Assembly (NCBI GenBank): GCA_963790405.1
Contig: CAWBOJ010000003.1
Coordinates: 650,748 to 714,747, forward strand
Direction: 5' to 3'
Source of the DNA: JBGSMX01 sp963790405
GTDB lineage: Bacteria > Actinomycetota > Coriobacteriia > Anaerosomatales > JAGXFU01
DNA length: 64,000 nt
Both the position numbers and the translations under genes were made by a program. Each line of letters begins with the position of its first letter. Within the stretch, counting starts at the first letter, position 1. Shown here piece after piece: positions 1 to 12,484 of the stretch. The notes beneath the pieces are model-generated. The model ran no database searches and was not told the origin of the DNA. It saw only the letters and a list, made by a program, of their open reading frames with translations.

Positions 1-691
1 GCAAGCTCACGCCCGAGCTCGTGCGACCGCACCTGACCGGCTTCGGCTTCGAGCATCACGCGCAGCCGCGAGCGATTTCGATCTCGCAGGCGAGCGAGTA
101 CGGCACCGTCTACTCGGCAGATGAGGTTCGTGCGCTTGCGGACCTCGCGCACGAGCACGGCATGGTGCTGCACATGGATGGCGCGCGACTCGCGAACGCG
201 GCGGTGCACCTGGGCGTGCCCGTTCGCGAGTTCACGACGGACGCCGGCGTGGACGCGCTGTGCTTCGGCGGCACCAAGAACGGCATGGTCATGGGCGAGG
301 CGCTGGTGCTGTTCGGCGACGCGCGCACCGACGCGGTGCCCTATGTGCGCAAGCAGTCCTGCCAGCTCGCGAGCAAGATGCGCTTCATCACCGCGCAGTT
401 CGACGCGATGCTCGAAGGCGGTCTGTGGCTCGAGCTGGCCGCACACGCCAACGAGATGGCGCGCCTGCTTGCCGAGAAGCTCGCGGTCGTGCCGGGCGTG
501 CGGGTGACGCAGCGCGTGCAGGCCAACGAGGTCTTCGCCGTGCTTCCACACGACGCGATCGAGCCGCTCCAGGAGCGAGTTCACGTTCTACACCTGGAAC
601 GAGGCCGCCGATGAGGTGCGGCTGGTCTGCTCGTGGGACACCGAGCCTGGCGACATCGACGCGTTGGTGGCGCGGCTGGCGAGCTTCTCGG

Positions 692-705
<14 letters not shown>
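1..705 (+). CDS. Threonine aldolase / beta-eliminating lyase family, 5'-truncated
   Basis: This is the C-terminal two thirds of a PLP-dependent fold-type I enzyme of the low-specificity threonine aldolase family, which cleaves threonine to glycine and acetaldehyde in the cytosol. The reading frame is already open at base 3. Visible landmarks are HMDGARLANA, typical of the family, and FGGTKNG, whose lysine would hold the PLP. An extra base near 575 breaks the frame; the sequence resumes as EFTFYTWNEAADEVRLVCSW and stops at 703-705. The last 14 bases overlap the convergent sugar dehydrogenase gene. Substrate specificity within the family cannot be read from the fragment. Confidence 0.82.
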
Positions 706-1983
<1,278 letters not shown>

Positions 1984-2140
1984 TCGTTTCCTCCATAGAC
2001 CGTTCATCCGGCATGTAGTCAGTTCCAGGCGATAAACGGCGATATATGCAGTATGGACGGAAGGCCCTGGTCACTTCCATGCGAAGTCTATCGAAGTACA
2101 TTCCCCGGGGCGCACTGGTTTCGAAACGGAGAGCGGGACA

Positions 2141-5100
2141 ATGGGGACAACATCTGCACTGGCATACGCCGATTACGCGGTGTTCTCTGAGCGGCATCGC
2201 TCTGTCTCATTCTTGCCACTCATGCACTCTCGCTGCGTCAGGCGGGACGACGCGATCGTCGCTGGGGCTGGCTTGGCAGCCGCGGCGGTGCTGCTCGTTC
2301 TTGCACACGGTACCTGAGATCTATCGTCGCCGGCGTCTCAGTAACGCCGCTCTCGTCGTGTGGCCCGCACTGCTTGTGCTGGTGTGGTGTGTCCTGCTGC
2401 AAGTTCCTGCGCGTCGGGCGAGGCTTCATGTCCAGCGCGTCGCCTCGGACGCGGCGTTCGTGCGGCTCTGGCTCTTGGCGGGGGCGCTGCTCGTCGTTGC
2501 GGAGTGCTCCGTTCGGTCTGGCCAGCGAGATCGCAGCCGTTCTGGTCGTCCTTCGCCTTGCTCGCCGTGCCGGACAGCTCCGCCATCTCGCGGACGCCTC
2601 CGAACGCACTCCGGCGAGTCGGCGAATCGAGGCCGTGCTCTGGCTCGCGTGTTCGGCATCGACCTACGCTCCCGGAGTCATTCTTGTGCTCCGGCGGGTC
2701 TCGCACGGTGTGCGATTTCTTCGTCGTCGTGCGCGTGCTCGCAGGCTTCCTCCTGGCGCTCCACTTCGGCGGCTACGCCGAGCGCGATGACGCAATCGGG
2801 TATTCCCGATGCGCCCCGGCGGTCGCTCAGCCTCGCTCGCGTTATGATCGGCATCTTGTTCGCGGTCACGCTCGTCATGGGGCTCGTGATCACAGAGGCT
2901 GCCGGTCACCTAGGTGTCACCGCATCCTCGATCGACTTGACGCGGATGCCGGAGTGGCCGCCGCGGCTATCGATGGCGAGGAGGTGGCGCACTGAGGGCA
3001 AGTCTTCGATCTGGACACTCGGTCCTATCGAGTCGTGCAGTCCGCGCTCACGCGCGTTGCTCGTGGCAGAGCCGGTGTCACGTCGCCTATCTGATGCGCG
3101 ATATCGACGCACCAGACCATCATCATCGCCGAGGGGATCCCGATCGACGACGAACCCGATCTGCCCGGAACGGTCTACGTCGAGGCAAGCCCCGAACTCA
3201 GCATGGCTCTCAAGACGTACGAGCCATTCCGCGAGGGGCCGCTCGAGGACAAGTGGGGGAACTGGTACTCGTCGTTTGCGCCTGTCATCGACGCCGATAC
3301 CGGTGAGAGTGTCGCGCTTCTCGGCCTGGATATGGATGTCGCCGTCGTCAGATGCCGAGCGGGCCGAATATCGGCTCGTCGGGCTCGTGCTCGCCATGGC
3401 GATCAGCATGCTCGTGCACGGGTTCTACACGGTGTTGCAGATGACCCGGACCGCATCTTCTCTGCTTGCCGGTTCTGATAGGCGCTTCCGTCGAGTGTTC
3501 GAGTTCGGCCCCCGAAGCGATTCTTCGTTCTCGATGCGGATACCCTGGATGTCTTGGATGCGAACCCGTTTGCCGAGGAGCTTCTCGGCTACACGCACGA
3601 GCAGCTCGTCTCCTTGTGCATCGAGGACGTCTGCGAGCACGAGGGCACTTCGGCTCCGCTCAGGGAACTCGTCGAGAACGGAATGGACGCCAGAGTCGAT
3701 CGCACATCTGTGTTCCTTGGCGAGGATGGGAGCAGGATCGAGGTCGAGGTGACCGGCGTGCCAATCGATTACGAAGGCAGCTCGGCCCTCATGTTGTTCG
3801 CGCGCGATGTGGGCGAGCGTCGTGCAGCGGAACGAATGCTGGAGTTCCAGGCGGAGTTCAACGCCTTGATTACCGACATCTCGCGATCGTTCATCAACGT
3901 GACTTCTGAGAGTGTCGACGAGCAGATCTCGCGTGCATTGGGCCGAATCGGACGTTTCGCGGAGGTCGATCGCGCCTACGTCTTCGAGCTTCGATGACGC
4001 GGATCACATGACCAACACGCACGAATGGCACGAAGAAGGGATTCCCGGTCGCAAGACCGCATTCCGCCGAGTGCCGACAGCGATGTATCCCAGCCTGACT
4101 TCACGGCTCATGGGAGGGCGCGACGTCTACGTCCCCGACACTCGCGATCTCGACGCAATTGACCCAGGAGGAAAGGACCGCGCTGGAAGCCGCAGGCATC
4201 AAGTCGCTGCTCGTGGTGCCCATGACCGTCTCCGGGTACACGGTCGGCTTCATGGGGTTCGACTCGATTCGATCGACCAAAGCGTGGTCGACCGAGACGA
4301 TTGCGCTACTGAGCATCGTCGCCGACATCGTCGCGACCGCTCAGGCGCGTACGCAGGCCGAGAGTGAACTGCGCAAGCTGTCCAAGGCGATCGAGCAGAG
4401 TCCCGTGGCGGTCATCATCACCGACGCCGAAGGTGCGATCGAGTACGTCAATCCGAAGTTCACGCAGCTCAACGGCTACGAGCTCGAAGAGGCTGTCGGG
4501 CAGAACCCGCGCATCCTCAAGTCCGGTCTTACTCCCGACGGAGGTCTACAAGGACCTGTGGGACACGGTCCTCGCAAGGCGGGGAGTGGTCGGGGCAGCT
4601 GGTGAACAAGCGCAAAGATGGCGCAGCAGTACTGGGCCTCGGCGACGATATCGGCGATGAGGCGCAGAGACGGCACTATCAGTCACTTCGTTGGCGGTCC
4701 AAGAGGACATCACGCTAGCAGCGCGAAGCCGAGGAGTCTTTGCGGGAAGCCAAGACGCAAGCCGAGTCCGCCAATCGCGCCAAGAGCGAGTTCCTTGCGA
4801 CGATGAGCCACGAGATTCGCACGCCCGATGAACGCGATCATCGGAATGGCGGAGCTGCTGCACGACACCGAGCTGTGCGATCCAGCAGGCACGCTACGTC
4901 GAGATCTTCCAGCGGGCCGGCGAGTCGTTGCTCGAACTCATCAACTCGGTGCTCGACCTGTCGAAGATCGAAGCGGACAAGCTCGATCTCGAGCACGTGG
5001 CCTTCGACGTTCGCGAGATTGCCGAGATGGCCGGCGCTGTTGTGGGCATGCGCGCCGGCAGACAAGGGCGTTGAACTGCTCTACCGCGTTACGCCGGACG

Positions 5101-6708
5101 TGCCGGCCCGCGTCGTGGGCGACCCCGCTCGACTGCGCCAGGTGCTCATGAACCTGCTGGGCAATGCGGTCAAGTTCACCGACCAGGGGCAGGTGCTCCT
5201 CACCATCTCGCGCGATCCCGACCGCGCGAACCCGGGCCACCTACTGTTCAGCGTCGCCGACACCGGGATAGGCATCGCCAGACGACAAACTCGATACGAT
5301 CTTCGAGAGCTTCACGCAGGCTGACTCGTCGACGACTCGCAAGTTCGGGGGAACCGGGCTCGGACTGACCATCTCGAAGCGCATCGTCGAGCTCATGGGT
5401 GGCGCGCATGTGGGTCGAGAGCACGGAAGGCGACGGCACAACGTTCCTGTTCTCGGTGCCGTTCGAGGTTGCCGAGGACACGGCGATCTGAACCAGCGGG
5501 CGAGTGCGGGACGAGCCTTGCGGGACTGCGCACGCTCGTCGTCGACGACAACGAGACGAATCGGCTCATCGTGTCCGAGATGGTGGCGTGCTGGGGTATC
5601 GACGCCGCGGAGGCGTCGAGCGCACCCGAAGGGCTCGAAGCTGCGCTAAGCCGCATCGGGCGAGGGCGACCGTTCGACATCATCGTGCTTGATCATCAGA
5701 TGCCCGGGATGGACGGCTTCCAGTTCCTCGAGGCGCTGCGAGCCGACGAGACGTGATCGCCTCGAGTGCCGGTGGTCATGCTCTCCTCGGATGCGCACGG
5801 TCGCGACAGCGCTCGCGCCCGCCGACTTGGGTTGCTCGACTACCTGCTGAAGCCCGTGCGCCGGGGCGAGCTTGCGCGAAGCGCTCTGCCTGGCTGCGAC
5901 ATCGAGTTGGTCGCCCCCTGGAGCAGGTGTGAGCGAGGTGGCTGAAGTCACGGCGCCCCGTGGCGAGCCTCCTCGACGAACCGAAGACTCGAGGAGCTGC
6001 ACCCTCGTACCGGATTCTGCTCGCCGAGGATACCGAGGACAACCGGTTCCTGATTCGGCACTACCTGTCGAAGACGCCGCATGTCGTCCAAGAAGCGGTC
6101 GACGGGCAGGAGGCCCTAGACGCTGTGATGGGTGCTGCCGAGCCGTTCGACCTCGTACTCATGGATATGCAGATGCCGGTCATGGACGGCTACGAAGCCA
6201 CGCGTCGCATCCGGGCGTGGGAGGCTGAGCACGGGCGTGCTCCGGTCTGTGTGGTGGCGCTCACGGCCTACGCCATGCAAGAGGAGATCGACCGAAGTCT
6301 CAGACGCCGGGTGCGACGGGCATCTCACCAAGCCCATCAAGAAGCGGACGCTTCTTGACGGCTATGGATCGAATACGCGAAGGGGGTCGACCACCGATGT
6401 CAGCTGAGTATGTCGCGCACGTCGAGCGCTCGTTGGAGAGCCTTATCCCGGTCTACCTACAGCGAAGGGCCAACGACGTGGTTGCGATCCGAGAAGCGAT
6501 CGCCGCAGGCGATTTCGACAAGGCGCAGATTCTCGGACACAGCATGAAGGGCTCCGGCGGCGGATACGGATTCGATCACATCACCGAGTACGGAGCCAGG
6601 ATCGAGGAGGCAGCGGCGGCACACGACGCAGCGGTCGTGCTCGACGCCACAAGACTGCTCGCAGACTATCTCGATTGCGTCCAGATCATGATCGTTGACG
6701 ACGAGTGA
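2141..6708 (+). CDS. Membrane hybrid sensor histidine kinase (PAS-GAF-PAS-HisKA-HATPase-REC-REC-HPt), heavily frameshifted
   Basis: Reading across about fifteen small indels gives one very large phosphorelay sensor. The N-terminal part (about 2200-3460) has several hydrophobic segments around an extracytoplasmic stretch near 3100-3340. A PAS domain follows (about 3480-3830), then GAF (3840-4340) and a second PAS (4360-4700). HisKA carries FLATMSHEIRTP (about 4795). The HATPase shows LMNLLGNAVKFT and GTGLGLTISKRIVELMGG. Receiver 1 starts VDDNETNRLIV with VLDHQMPGMDG, receiver 2 has LAEDTEDNRFLI and LMDMQMPVMDG, and the HPt domain has GHSMKGSGG. The start at 2141 is a guess from AGAGCGGG upstream. 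The ligand is unknown. Its stop touches the receiver-ATPase gene downstream, so the two are probably co-expressed. Confidence 0.8.
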
Positions 6709-6722
6709 CGGGGCACCGAGAC

Positions 6723-9330
6723 ATGGGTGAGCGCACGAGACTCGTACTGAGCATCGACGACGATCCTGACATTCGGACGCTCCTGGCGGCGACGCTGGAA
6801 GCAGAAGGCGTATGCGTGCACTCGGTCGCGAGCGGGCCCGAGGGCATCGCGGCGTTCGACGAACTCGAGCCGGACTTGGTCTTGCTCGACGTCATGATGC
6901 CTGACATGGATGGCTACCAAGTCTGTGCCGAGCTGCAGAAACGTGAGCGCGCAGAGACAACGCCGGTGGTATTCCTCACCGCTCGCGGATCTGACCACGA
7001 TCGGCAGCGCGCGTTTGCCTGTGGGGCGGTCGCCCATCTGACTAAGCCGTTCGACCGCGACACGCTCGTCTCGGCAGTGCGGAAGCATCTGAAAACGACG
7101 CAGACCTGGAACGAGATCGCGGACGAAGCTCGTAGCTGGAGCGAGCGCATCGTACCCGACGACTACGTGCGCTTCCGCGAGGCGTTGGCCGGCCAGTTCG
7201 ACTCTGGCAGCGCCGAGCGAGGGGCGCTGATCTCCGCCGGACCGTCCCAGCTGTACGCGGCCGCAAACGCAGTCGGGCTGTCAGCGCAGATGATTGCCGA
7301 GGAGATTTCCGGCGCGCTCGGACTTGCATTCAAGCCGCGTCTCGATCCCGCGGCGGTCGTGATAGACGCGCTGCCGGTCGCGTTTTGTCGCAAGAACCTC
7401 GTGATACCGATGCTCGATCCCGGCGACCTACGAGTTTATGTGCTGTCGAACCCGTTCAACTGGGAGTTGCTGGAGCTGCTGGAGCATCGTGCGGCGGCCG
7501 ACGGAATGGCGCTCAGCCTTGCCGTTGCCACGCCCGAGGCGATCTCGACCCTGTTCCGCTACGGCGGCTATGGAAGAGAGTGCCGAGCAACCACCGGAGT
7601 TCCTCGCCGAGCAGAATCTCGACGACATGGCCGTCTCGCCGGGTGATATCGAAGCTGCGCCCGTGGTCTTCATCGCTAACAACGTCATCCTGTCCGCGGT
7701 TCGCGACGGAGCAAGTGACATCCATTTGGAGCCCAAAGAGGACCACATGGAGATCCGCTTCAGGATCGACGGTGAGATGCATGACATGCTCACGCTGAAG
7801 GCGGATACCGCAGCCATGTTGTTGTCTCGACTCAAGGCGCTCGCATCGATGGATATCGCCGAGCGACGCAAGCCGCAGGATGGCTCGCTGGAGACCTACA
7901 TCGGCGGCAAGCGCCTCAAGCTGCGACTGGCTACGACATCGGGACCGTACGGCGAGAGCATGGTCGTCCGACTTCTTGAGGTCAGTCAGAAACCGCGTGA
8001 TCTCGAGGAACTGGGATTCACCGACAAACAGGCCCGCACGCTGTACGGGTTCGCCGAGCGGCCTCATGGCATGATCTTGATCGTTGGGCCGACCGGTTCG
8101 GGCAAGACCACAACAATCTACTCGACGCTGTCGAAGGTCGACACAGAGCGTCGCAGTCTGATGACGGTCGAGGACCCGGTCGAGTACATCATCCCGCGCG
8201 CCAACCATCAGCAAGTCAACGACAAGGCGGGAGTCACTTTCGAGAACCTGCTCAAGTCCTCGGTGCGCCAGGACCCCGACGTGCTGTTCCTGGGAGAGAT
8301 CAGAGACCAGTTCTCGGCACGTACGGCACTGGACTTCGCCAGCACGGGTCACCTCACGGTCTCGACGCTGCACACGTCGAACTCGACCACGGCGGTCTTC
8401 CGCCTCGAGCGGCTCGGCGTCGACCGGGGGATCATGGCGGATGCGATCCTCGGAGTCGTTGCGCAGCGCCTCGTGAAACGGCTGTGCCCGGAATGCCGAG
8501 CGATCGAGCCGATCACGTCCGAGGAACGAGAGCGCCTGGCTGCCTTCACCACTGATATTCCCGCCACGGTGGCGCACCCCGTGGGCTGCGGGAAGTGTCG
8601 TGGCGGGTACCTCGGCAGAACGAGCGTGGCAGAGATCCTCGAGTTCGATGCGGAGGTAGCGCAGTGGCTGCGCGATGACGTATCGATCGCCGAGGTCCGG
8701 CAGATGCTGGCCGATCGCGGGGACTACCTCATAGCCAACAGTGTGCTGGACAAGGTGCGCGCGCATGAAGTCTCGGTTGAGGATGCATGGCGGGGGGTTC
8801 TTGTAGAGGAGCAAGCGCGCCCGCGTCTTGGCGCCACCTCATCTCTCGGAGCGCGGCAGAGTGCAGACGCGCCCTCCGGCGGCGACTCGAGTGATGAGAC
8901 CCTCCTCGGCGAGACGGAGGCACGCAAGCACGACCCCGGCGAGAGCCTTATCGGCGCCGATGTGCCACGACGCATCCTTGTGGCCGACGACGACATTTCG
9001 ACTCGCGAGTTGATCGGCAGGAGTCTGGAGTCAGGGGGATACGAGGTCACCTATGCGGCTGACGGCATGGAGGCGCTCGAACTGCTCCGGCAGACCGATG
9101 TCGATCTGCTGCTCTCGGATGTGACGATGCCGCGCATGGACGGCATGAGTCTGGTAGAGGCGATGACGCGAGAGGGATTGGCGGTGCCTGTCATTCTGCT
9201 CACAGGAGTGAACGATGGTGAAATCGAGGCCAAGGCGCTGTCGGGGGGCGTGGCCGACTACGTAAGCAAGCCGGTCCGCAAAGACGTACTCTTGCTGAGG
9301 GTGGGTCGAGTGTTGCGCGACCGGAGATGA
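6723..9330 (+). CDS. Receiver - GspE/PilB-type secretion ATPase - receiver fusion, one frameshift
   Basis: An N-terminal receiver (SIDDDPDI, LLDVMMPDMDG, LTKPF) is followed by a GspE N-terminal-like domain (residues about 130-285). The type II secretion/type IV pilus ATPase comes next: ASDIHLEP, Walker A GPTGSGKTTT, VEDPVEY, LFLGEIRD, STGHLTVSTLHTS and a zinc tetracysteine (CPEC and CGKC). A second receiver ends the protein (VADDDIS, LLSDVTMPRMDG, SKPV). A one-base shift near 7565 separates the first receiver plus N-domain from the ATPase; an ATG at 7570 could instead make two coupled genes, but it has no clear ribosome site. A GTG at 6705 overlapping the upstream stop is an alternative start. 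The domain pattern suggests pilus or secretion motor activity controlled by phosphorylation from the kinase next door. Confidence 0.85.
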
Positions 9331-9342
9331 GAGGGGGGCGAC

Positions 9343-9714
9343 ATGGCTGACGCGCCGGTTATTCTGACGATCGATGACGAGCACGACATCACCGAGATGA
9401 TCGCCATGATGTTGCAGTCCGAGGGATTTCGGGTCATGGAAGCCAACTCGGTATTCGAGGGAATGAAGGCTCTCGCCGAAGCGAAACCTGCGGCGATCCT
9501 GCTCGATGTCATGATGCCGGGTGTCGACGGGATGCAGTTCTGTCGCACGCTTCGGGAAAATGACGCGACCGCCGACATACCGATCATCTTTGTGACCGCC
9601 CTTGCGAGCGCGTCCGATCGGGAGACTGCTCTGTCGGCCGGGGCGGCTGGCTATCTGCCCAAGCCCTTTTCGACCGAACAGCTCCTCGGCGAGCTCAAGA
9701 CGGTGATGAGCTGA
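9343..9714 (+). CDS. Single-domain response regulator (CheY-like)
   Basis: A 123-residue stand-alone receiver domain. The acidic pocket is in LTIDDEHDI, the phospho-acceptor aspartate in LLDVMMPGVDG, the switch threonine in FVTAL and the conserved lysine in LPKPF. GAGGGGGG precedes the ATG by four bases. There is no output domain, so it must act by binding a partner. It lies 12 bases after the receiver-ATPase gene and probably belongs to the same phosphorelay operon as the hybrid kinase, whose HPt domain could feed it. The partner cannot be read from sequence. Confidence 0.92.
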   Translation: MADAPVILTIDDEHDITEMIAMMLQSEGFRVMEANSVFEGMKALAEAKPAAILLDVMMPGVDGMQFCRTLRENDATADIPIIFVTALASASDRETALSAGAAGYLPKPFSTEQLLGELKTVMS

Positions 9715-9855
9715 CGATTCTCGCGCATGGCACGCTCGTGCGCGGTACAATTCTCTCTCCCGGGTCAGTGCATAGCGAAGAGCAGTGCCCAGGGGCGTGA
9801 CGCGCAAGCGTCGAAATCACACTGGCGCAGGCGTGCGCCTGACGGGGGGAGAACC

Positions 9856-10612
9856 GTGCCCGGCATCGGTGTCGTGATCAACATCTTGGCCGTCTTGGTC
9901 GGCACCGCAGTCGGCTTGGCCTTCGGCCGTCTGATCAGCGAGCGGTTCCGCTCGATCGTGTTCTCGGCCATCGGGCTGGCGGTCATCGTGATCGGCGTTT
10001 CGATCGCCATCGGCGGACTTGCGGACCTCGGCGAGTCGAAGCTTGGCTCGTACGCGGCGCTCGTGCTCGTGGGATCACTCGTCATCGGGGCACTCGTGGG
10101 CGAAGCTCTGCGTATCGAATACTGGCTCGAGCAGTTCGGGCATTGGCTGCAGCACCTCTCGGCGCGTGTGCCGTCGCTCGCCCCCGGCAAGTCGACCGAG
10201 CCCGGCGAGAAGGGGCACACGCTCGTCGAGGGCTTCGTCACGGCGAGCCTTCTGTACTGCACGGGAGCGATGACGGTGCTCGGCTCGATACAAGACGGAA
10301 TGGGCGACCCGTCGCTGCTCTCGCTCAAGGCGCTGCTCGACGGGTTCGCCTCGATACCGCTTGCTGCTGCGATGGGAGCGGGCGTGGGGTTGTCTGTGAT
10401 CCCGATCGCGATCATGCAGGGCGGCATCGCTCTGGGCGCGTCGTCTCTTGCGCCGGTGATGACGCCGGCGGTCATCGCAGCGATCGAGGCGATCGGTGGG
10501 CGCACTGATTCTCGCGATCGGTCTCGACCTGGCCGGGATCAAGCGGCTGCCTGTTGGCAACATGCTGCCGGCGATCTTCGTGGGAGCCGTGCTCGCAGGG
10601 GTGTTCGGCTAG
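9856..10612 (+). CDS. DUF554 family integral membrane protein, one frameshift
   Basis: Hydrophobic protein of about 251 residues with seven or so membrane segments, matching the DUF554 (YqgA-like) family of unknown transport function. Landmarks are INILAVLVGTAVGLAFG near the N-terminus, LVEGFVTASLLYCTGAMTVLGSIQDG in the middle (written here only as the family signature region, about residues 115-140) and IMQGGIALGA. The GTG start at 9856 has a GGGGGAG ribosome site. A one-base shift near 10500 moves the last 35 codons to another frame, ending LPAIFVGAVLAGVFG. The stop directly abuts the ATG of the next gene. Confidence 0.85.
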
Positions 10613-11065
10613 ATGCCTGTGGACGAGCAGCATCCCATTTCTGCCGATGAACCGCTGGACGCCTCGGGTCCGCTCGTCTCCAAGGACCTGCCCGAGGGAC
10701 TACCGGGCTTCAACTGGGGAGCGTTCCTCATCCCGCCGCTGTGGGGCGTGGCCTACGGACAGTGGGCGGGCGTCTTCTTCCTCCCGGTCTGGGCGTTTGT
10801 CGACAACATGATCCGAGGCTCGTACGAACTGGGCCTGTGGACGTCTTGGGTGGGCTGGGGGATGGCTGTGACGACCCTTGCCCTGCAGGCGGGCTACGCG
10901 CGTACTGCCAACCGGATCTGGTGGCATCGAACCCGGAATCCGGCTGCGGTGGAACGCTACGTGCGCCACCAACGCATCTGGGCGATCGTCGGCGTCGTGA
11001 CCGTGATCGCCATGGCGGTGTGGATCGCGCTGTTCATCACCAGTGGTCACACTGTCGTGGGCTAG
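10613..11065 (+). CDS. Small membrane protein, unknown function
   Basis: A 150-residue protein starting one base after the DUF554 stop, so very likely co-translated with it. The N-terminal 35 residues are soluble and acidic. They are followed by FNWGAFLIPPLWGVAYGQW, a Trp-rich amphipathic or first membrane segment reminiscent of DUF2628-type proteins, then two or three further membrane segments (about residues 48-65, 75-95 and 125-145). A basic cytosolic loop lies between them (RTANRIWWHRTRNPAAVERY). I do not recognise a specific function. Confidence 0.75.
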   Translation: MPVDEQHPISADEPLDASGPLVSKDLPEGLPGFNWGAFLIPPLWGVAYGQWAGVFFLPVWAFVDNMIRGSYELGLWTSWVGWGMAVTTLALQAGYARTANRIWWHRTRNPAAVERYVRHQRIWAIVGVVTVIAMAVWIALFITSGHTVVG

Positions 11066-11080
11066 TGCTTCTCCCCGGAG

Positions 11081-12424
11081 CTACGCCACGGCGTTCTCGG
11101 CGGTGGAAGGCAGCAGCCACTTTGTGGCGATGAGTACGAGTGCCCAGATGATGAGCACGATCGAGCCCGCGAGTACTGCACTGGACGGGCCGATGAATTC
11201 GCCGAGGGTGCCGAACGCAATCGATGAGACCGGCATGAGGCCCATGAACGACATGACGAATAGCGCCATGACGCGTCCGCGCAGCCGATTGGGCACCACG
11301 GCCTGGATCGAGGTGTTCACGAGTGAGTTCGAAGTGAGCAGCGCGGCCCCGGCCAGTGCCGAGACCACCAGGCTGAGCGCCATGGACCGAGACGCGCCGA
11401 ACACAACGAGCGTCGCGCCGAAGCCGAGTAGCGCGAACGGGATGATGCGCTCCCGGTTTGTCGTTGGCGGCAGTCCGGCGACCACGAGTGCGCCCACGAG
11501 TGCGCCGAGCCCGTTGGCGGCCATGAGGTAGGAGACACCGAGCTTGCCCGCGTGCAGCGACTTATCGGCGATGGCGGGCAGCAGCATCATGTACGGCATG
11601 CCGAAGATGGTCATCATCGCGGTGCTCACGATGAGCACGCCCACGACACGATGCTCGCGCGCGTAGTGCACGCCTCCCATGAGGTTGGCGATCACGCCCT
11701 CGCCGCTGGCGTGAGGGTGCGGATGCATGTCCTCGGCAGGTCTGAGTCGAATCGCAGCCAGCGCGGCGATCACGAACAAGAAGGTTCCGGCGTTCACGTA
11801 GAAGATCTCGCCCATGCCCGCGCCAAGCAGCACGAGTCCGCTCGCAGCGAGCGGTCCGAGCAGGCGTGAAGTCTGGAACTGCGCCGAGTTGAGCGCGATG
11901 GCGTTGAGCAATGATTCTCGAGGTACGAGGTCGGGCAGCAGCGACTGCCACGAGGGGAACGTGATCGCCGACATCACGCCGCCGAGCAGGCCCAGTCCCG
12001 CGACCCAGGCGAGCGAGGCGATCGGATTGACTGCCGAGAGGTGTCCGGTTGCGTAGAGCACGCCGAGCGCGGTGGCCTGCACGAGCAAGATCGCCTGCGA
12101 CCAGATGAGGAGCCGACGCTTGTCGAACCGATCCGCGACCGCTCCGGCGAACAGCGACAGCAGTAGTACCGGGATGCCCGAGACGAAGTTGACGAGCCCG
12201 AGGTCGAACTCGGAGTGCCGGAACGAGTAGACGACGATCAGGAGCGCGTAGTTCTGCATCCACGTTCCCGTGTTGCTTACGAGTGCGCCCGCCCAAAACC
12301 AGCTGTAGTCACGGTATCGGAACGACTCGAATGTGCCCGCGCGCACGACTTGGCGGGTCGGCACGCCGACATCCGCCTCACGCACTTCAAGTTGTTCGAG
12401 GCCGTTTTGCTGGTTGTCGGACAC
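11081..12424 (-). CDS. Major facilitator superfamily exporter (EntS-like)
   Basis: About 447 residues with twelve predicted membrane segments. The inter-helix loop GAVADRFDKRRLL is the MFS signature between helices 2 and 3, and NRLRGRVMALF lies in the C-terminal half. The overall pattern fits the MFS_3/EntS subgroup of drug and siderophore exporters. The GTG start at 12424 has AAGGAG seven bases upstream; a longer in-frame start exists but lacks a ribosome site. The gene is monocistronic, converging on the small membrane protein and followed on the same strand by nothing closer than its own stop. The substrate is unknown. Confidence 0.88.
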   Translation of the reverse strand: MSDNQQNGLEQLEVREADVGVPTRQVVRAGTFESFRYRDYSWFWAGALVSNTGTWMQNYALLIVVYSFRHSEFDLGLVNFVSGIPVLLLSLFAGAVADRFDKRRLLIWSQAILLVQATALGVLYATGHLSAVNPIASLAWVAGLGLLGGVMSAITFPSWQSLLPDLVPRESLLNAIALNSAQFQTSRLLGPLAASGLVLLGAGMGEIFYVNAGTFLFVIAALAAIRLRPAEDMHPHPHASGEGVIANLMGGVHYAREHRVVGVLIVSTAMMTIFGMPYMMLLPAIADKSLHAGKLGVSYLMAANGLGALVGALVVAGLPPTTNRERIIPFALLGFGATLVVFGASRSMALSLVVSALAGAALLTSNSLVNTSIQAVVPNRLRGRVMALFVMSFMGLMPVSSIAFGTLGEFIGPSSAVLAGSIVLIIWALVLIATKWLLPSTAENAVA

Positions 12425-12484
12425 GCGACTCCTTCCCGAAGGCGATGCAGGCCAGTGTACGCGCGACACAGGCCGGGATGCCAG

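Noticed and set aside
2046..3752. A 568-codon plus-strand open frame at the start of the sensor kinase
   Set aside because: Its translation is mostly Arg/Ser-rich out-of-frame text; the kinase domains lie in the other frames.
5754..5756. In-frame TGA inside the first receiver domain of the hybrid kinase, with the same frame continuing (RADET-stop-SPRVPVVMLSS), as a possible selenocysteine
   Set aside because: The codon is in a surface loop with no redox role, no hairpin follows at the right distance, and the gene is full of indels.
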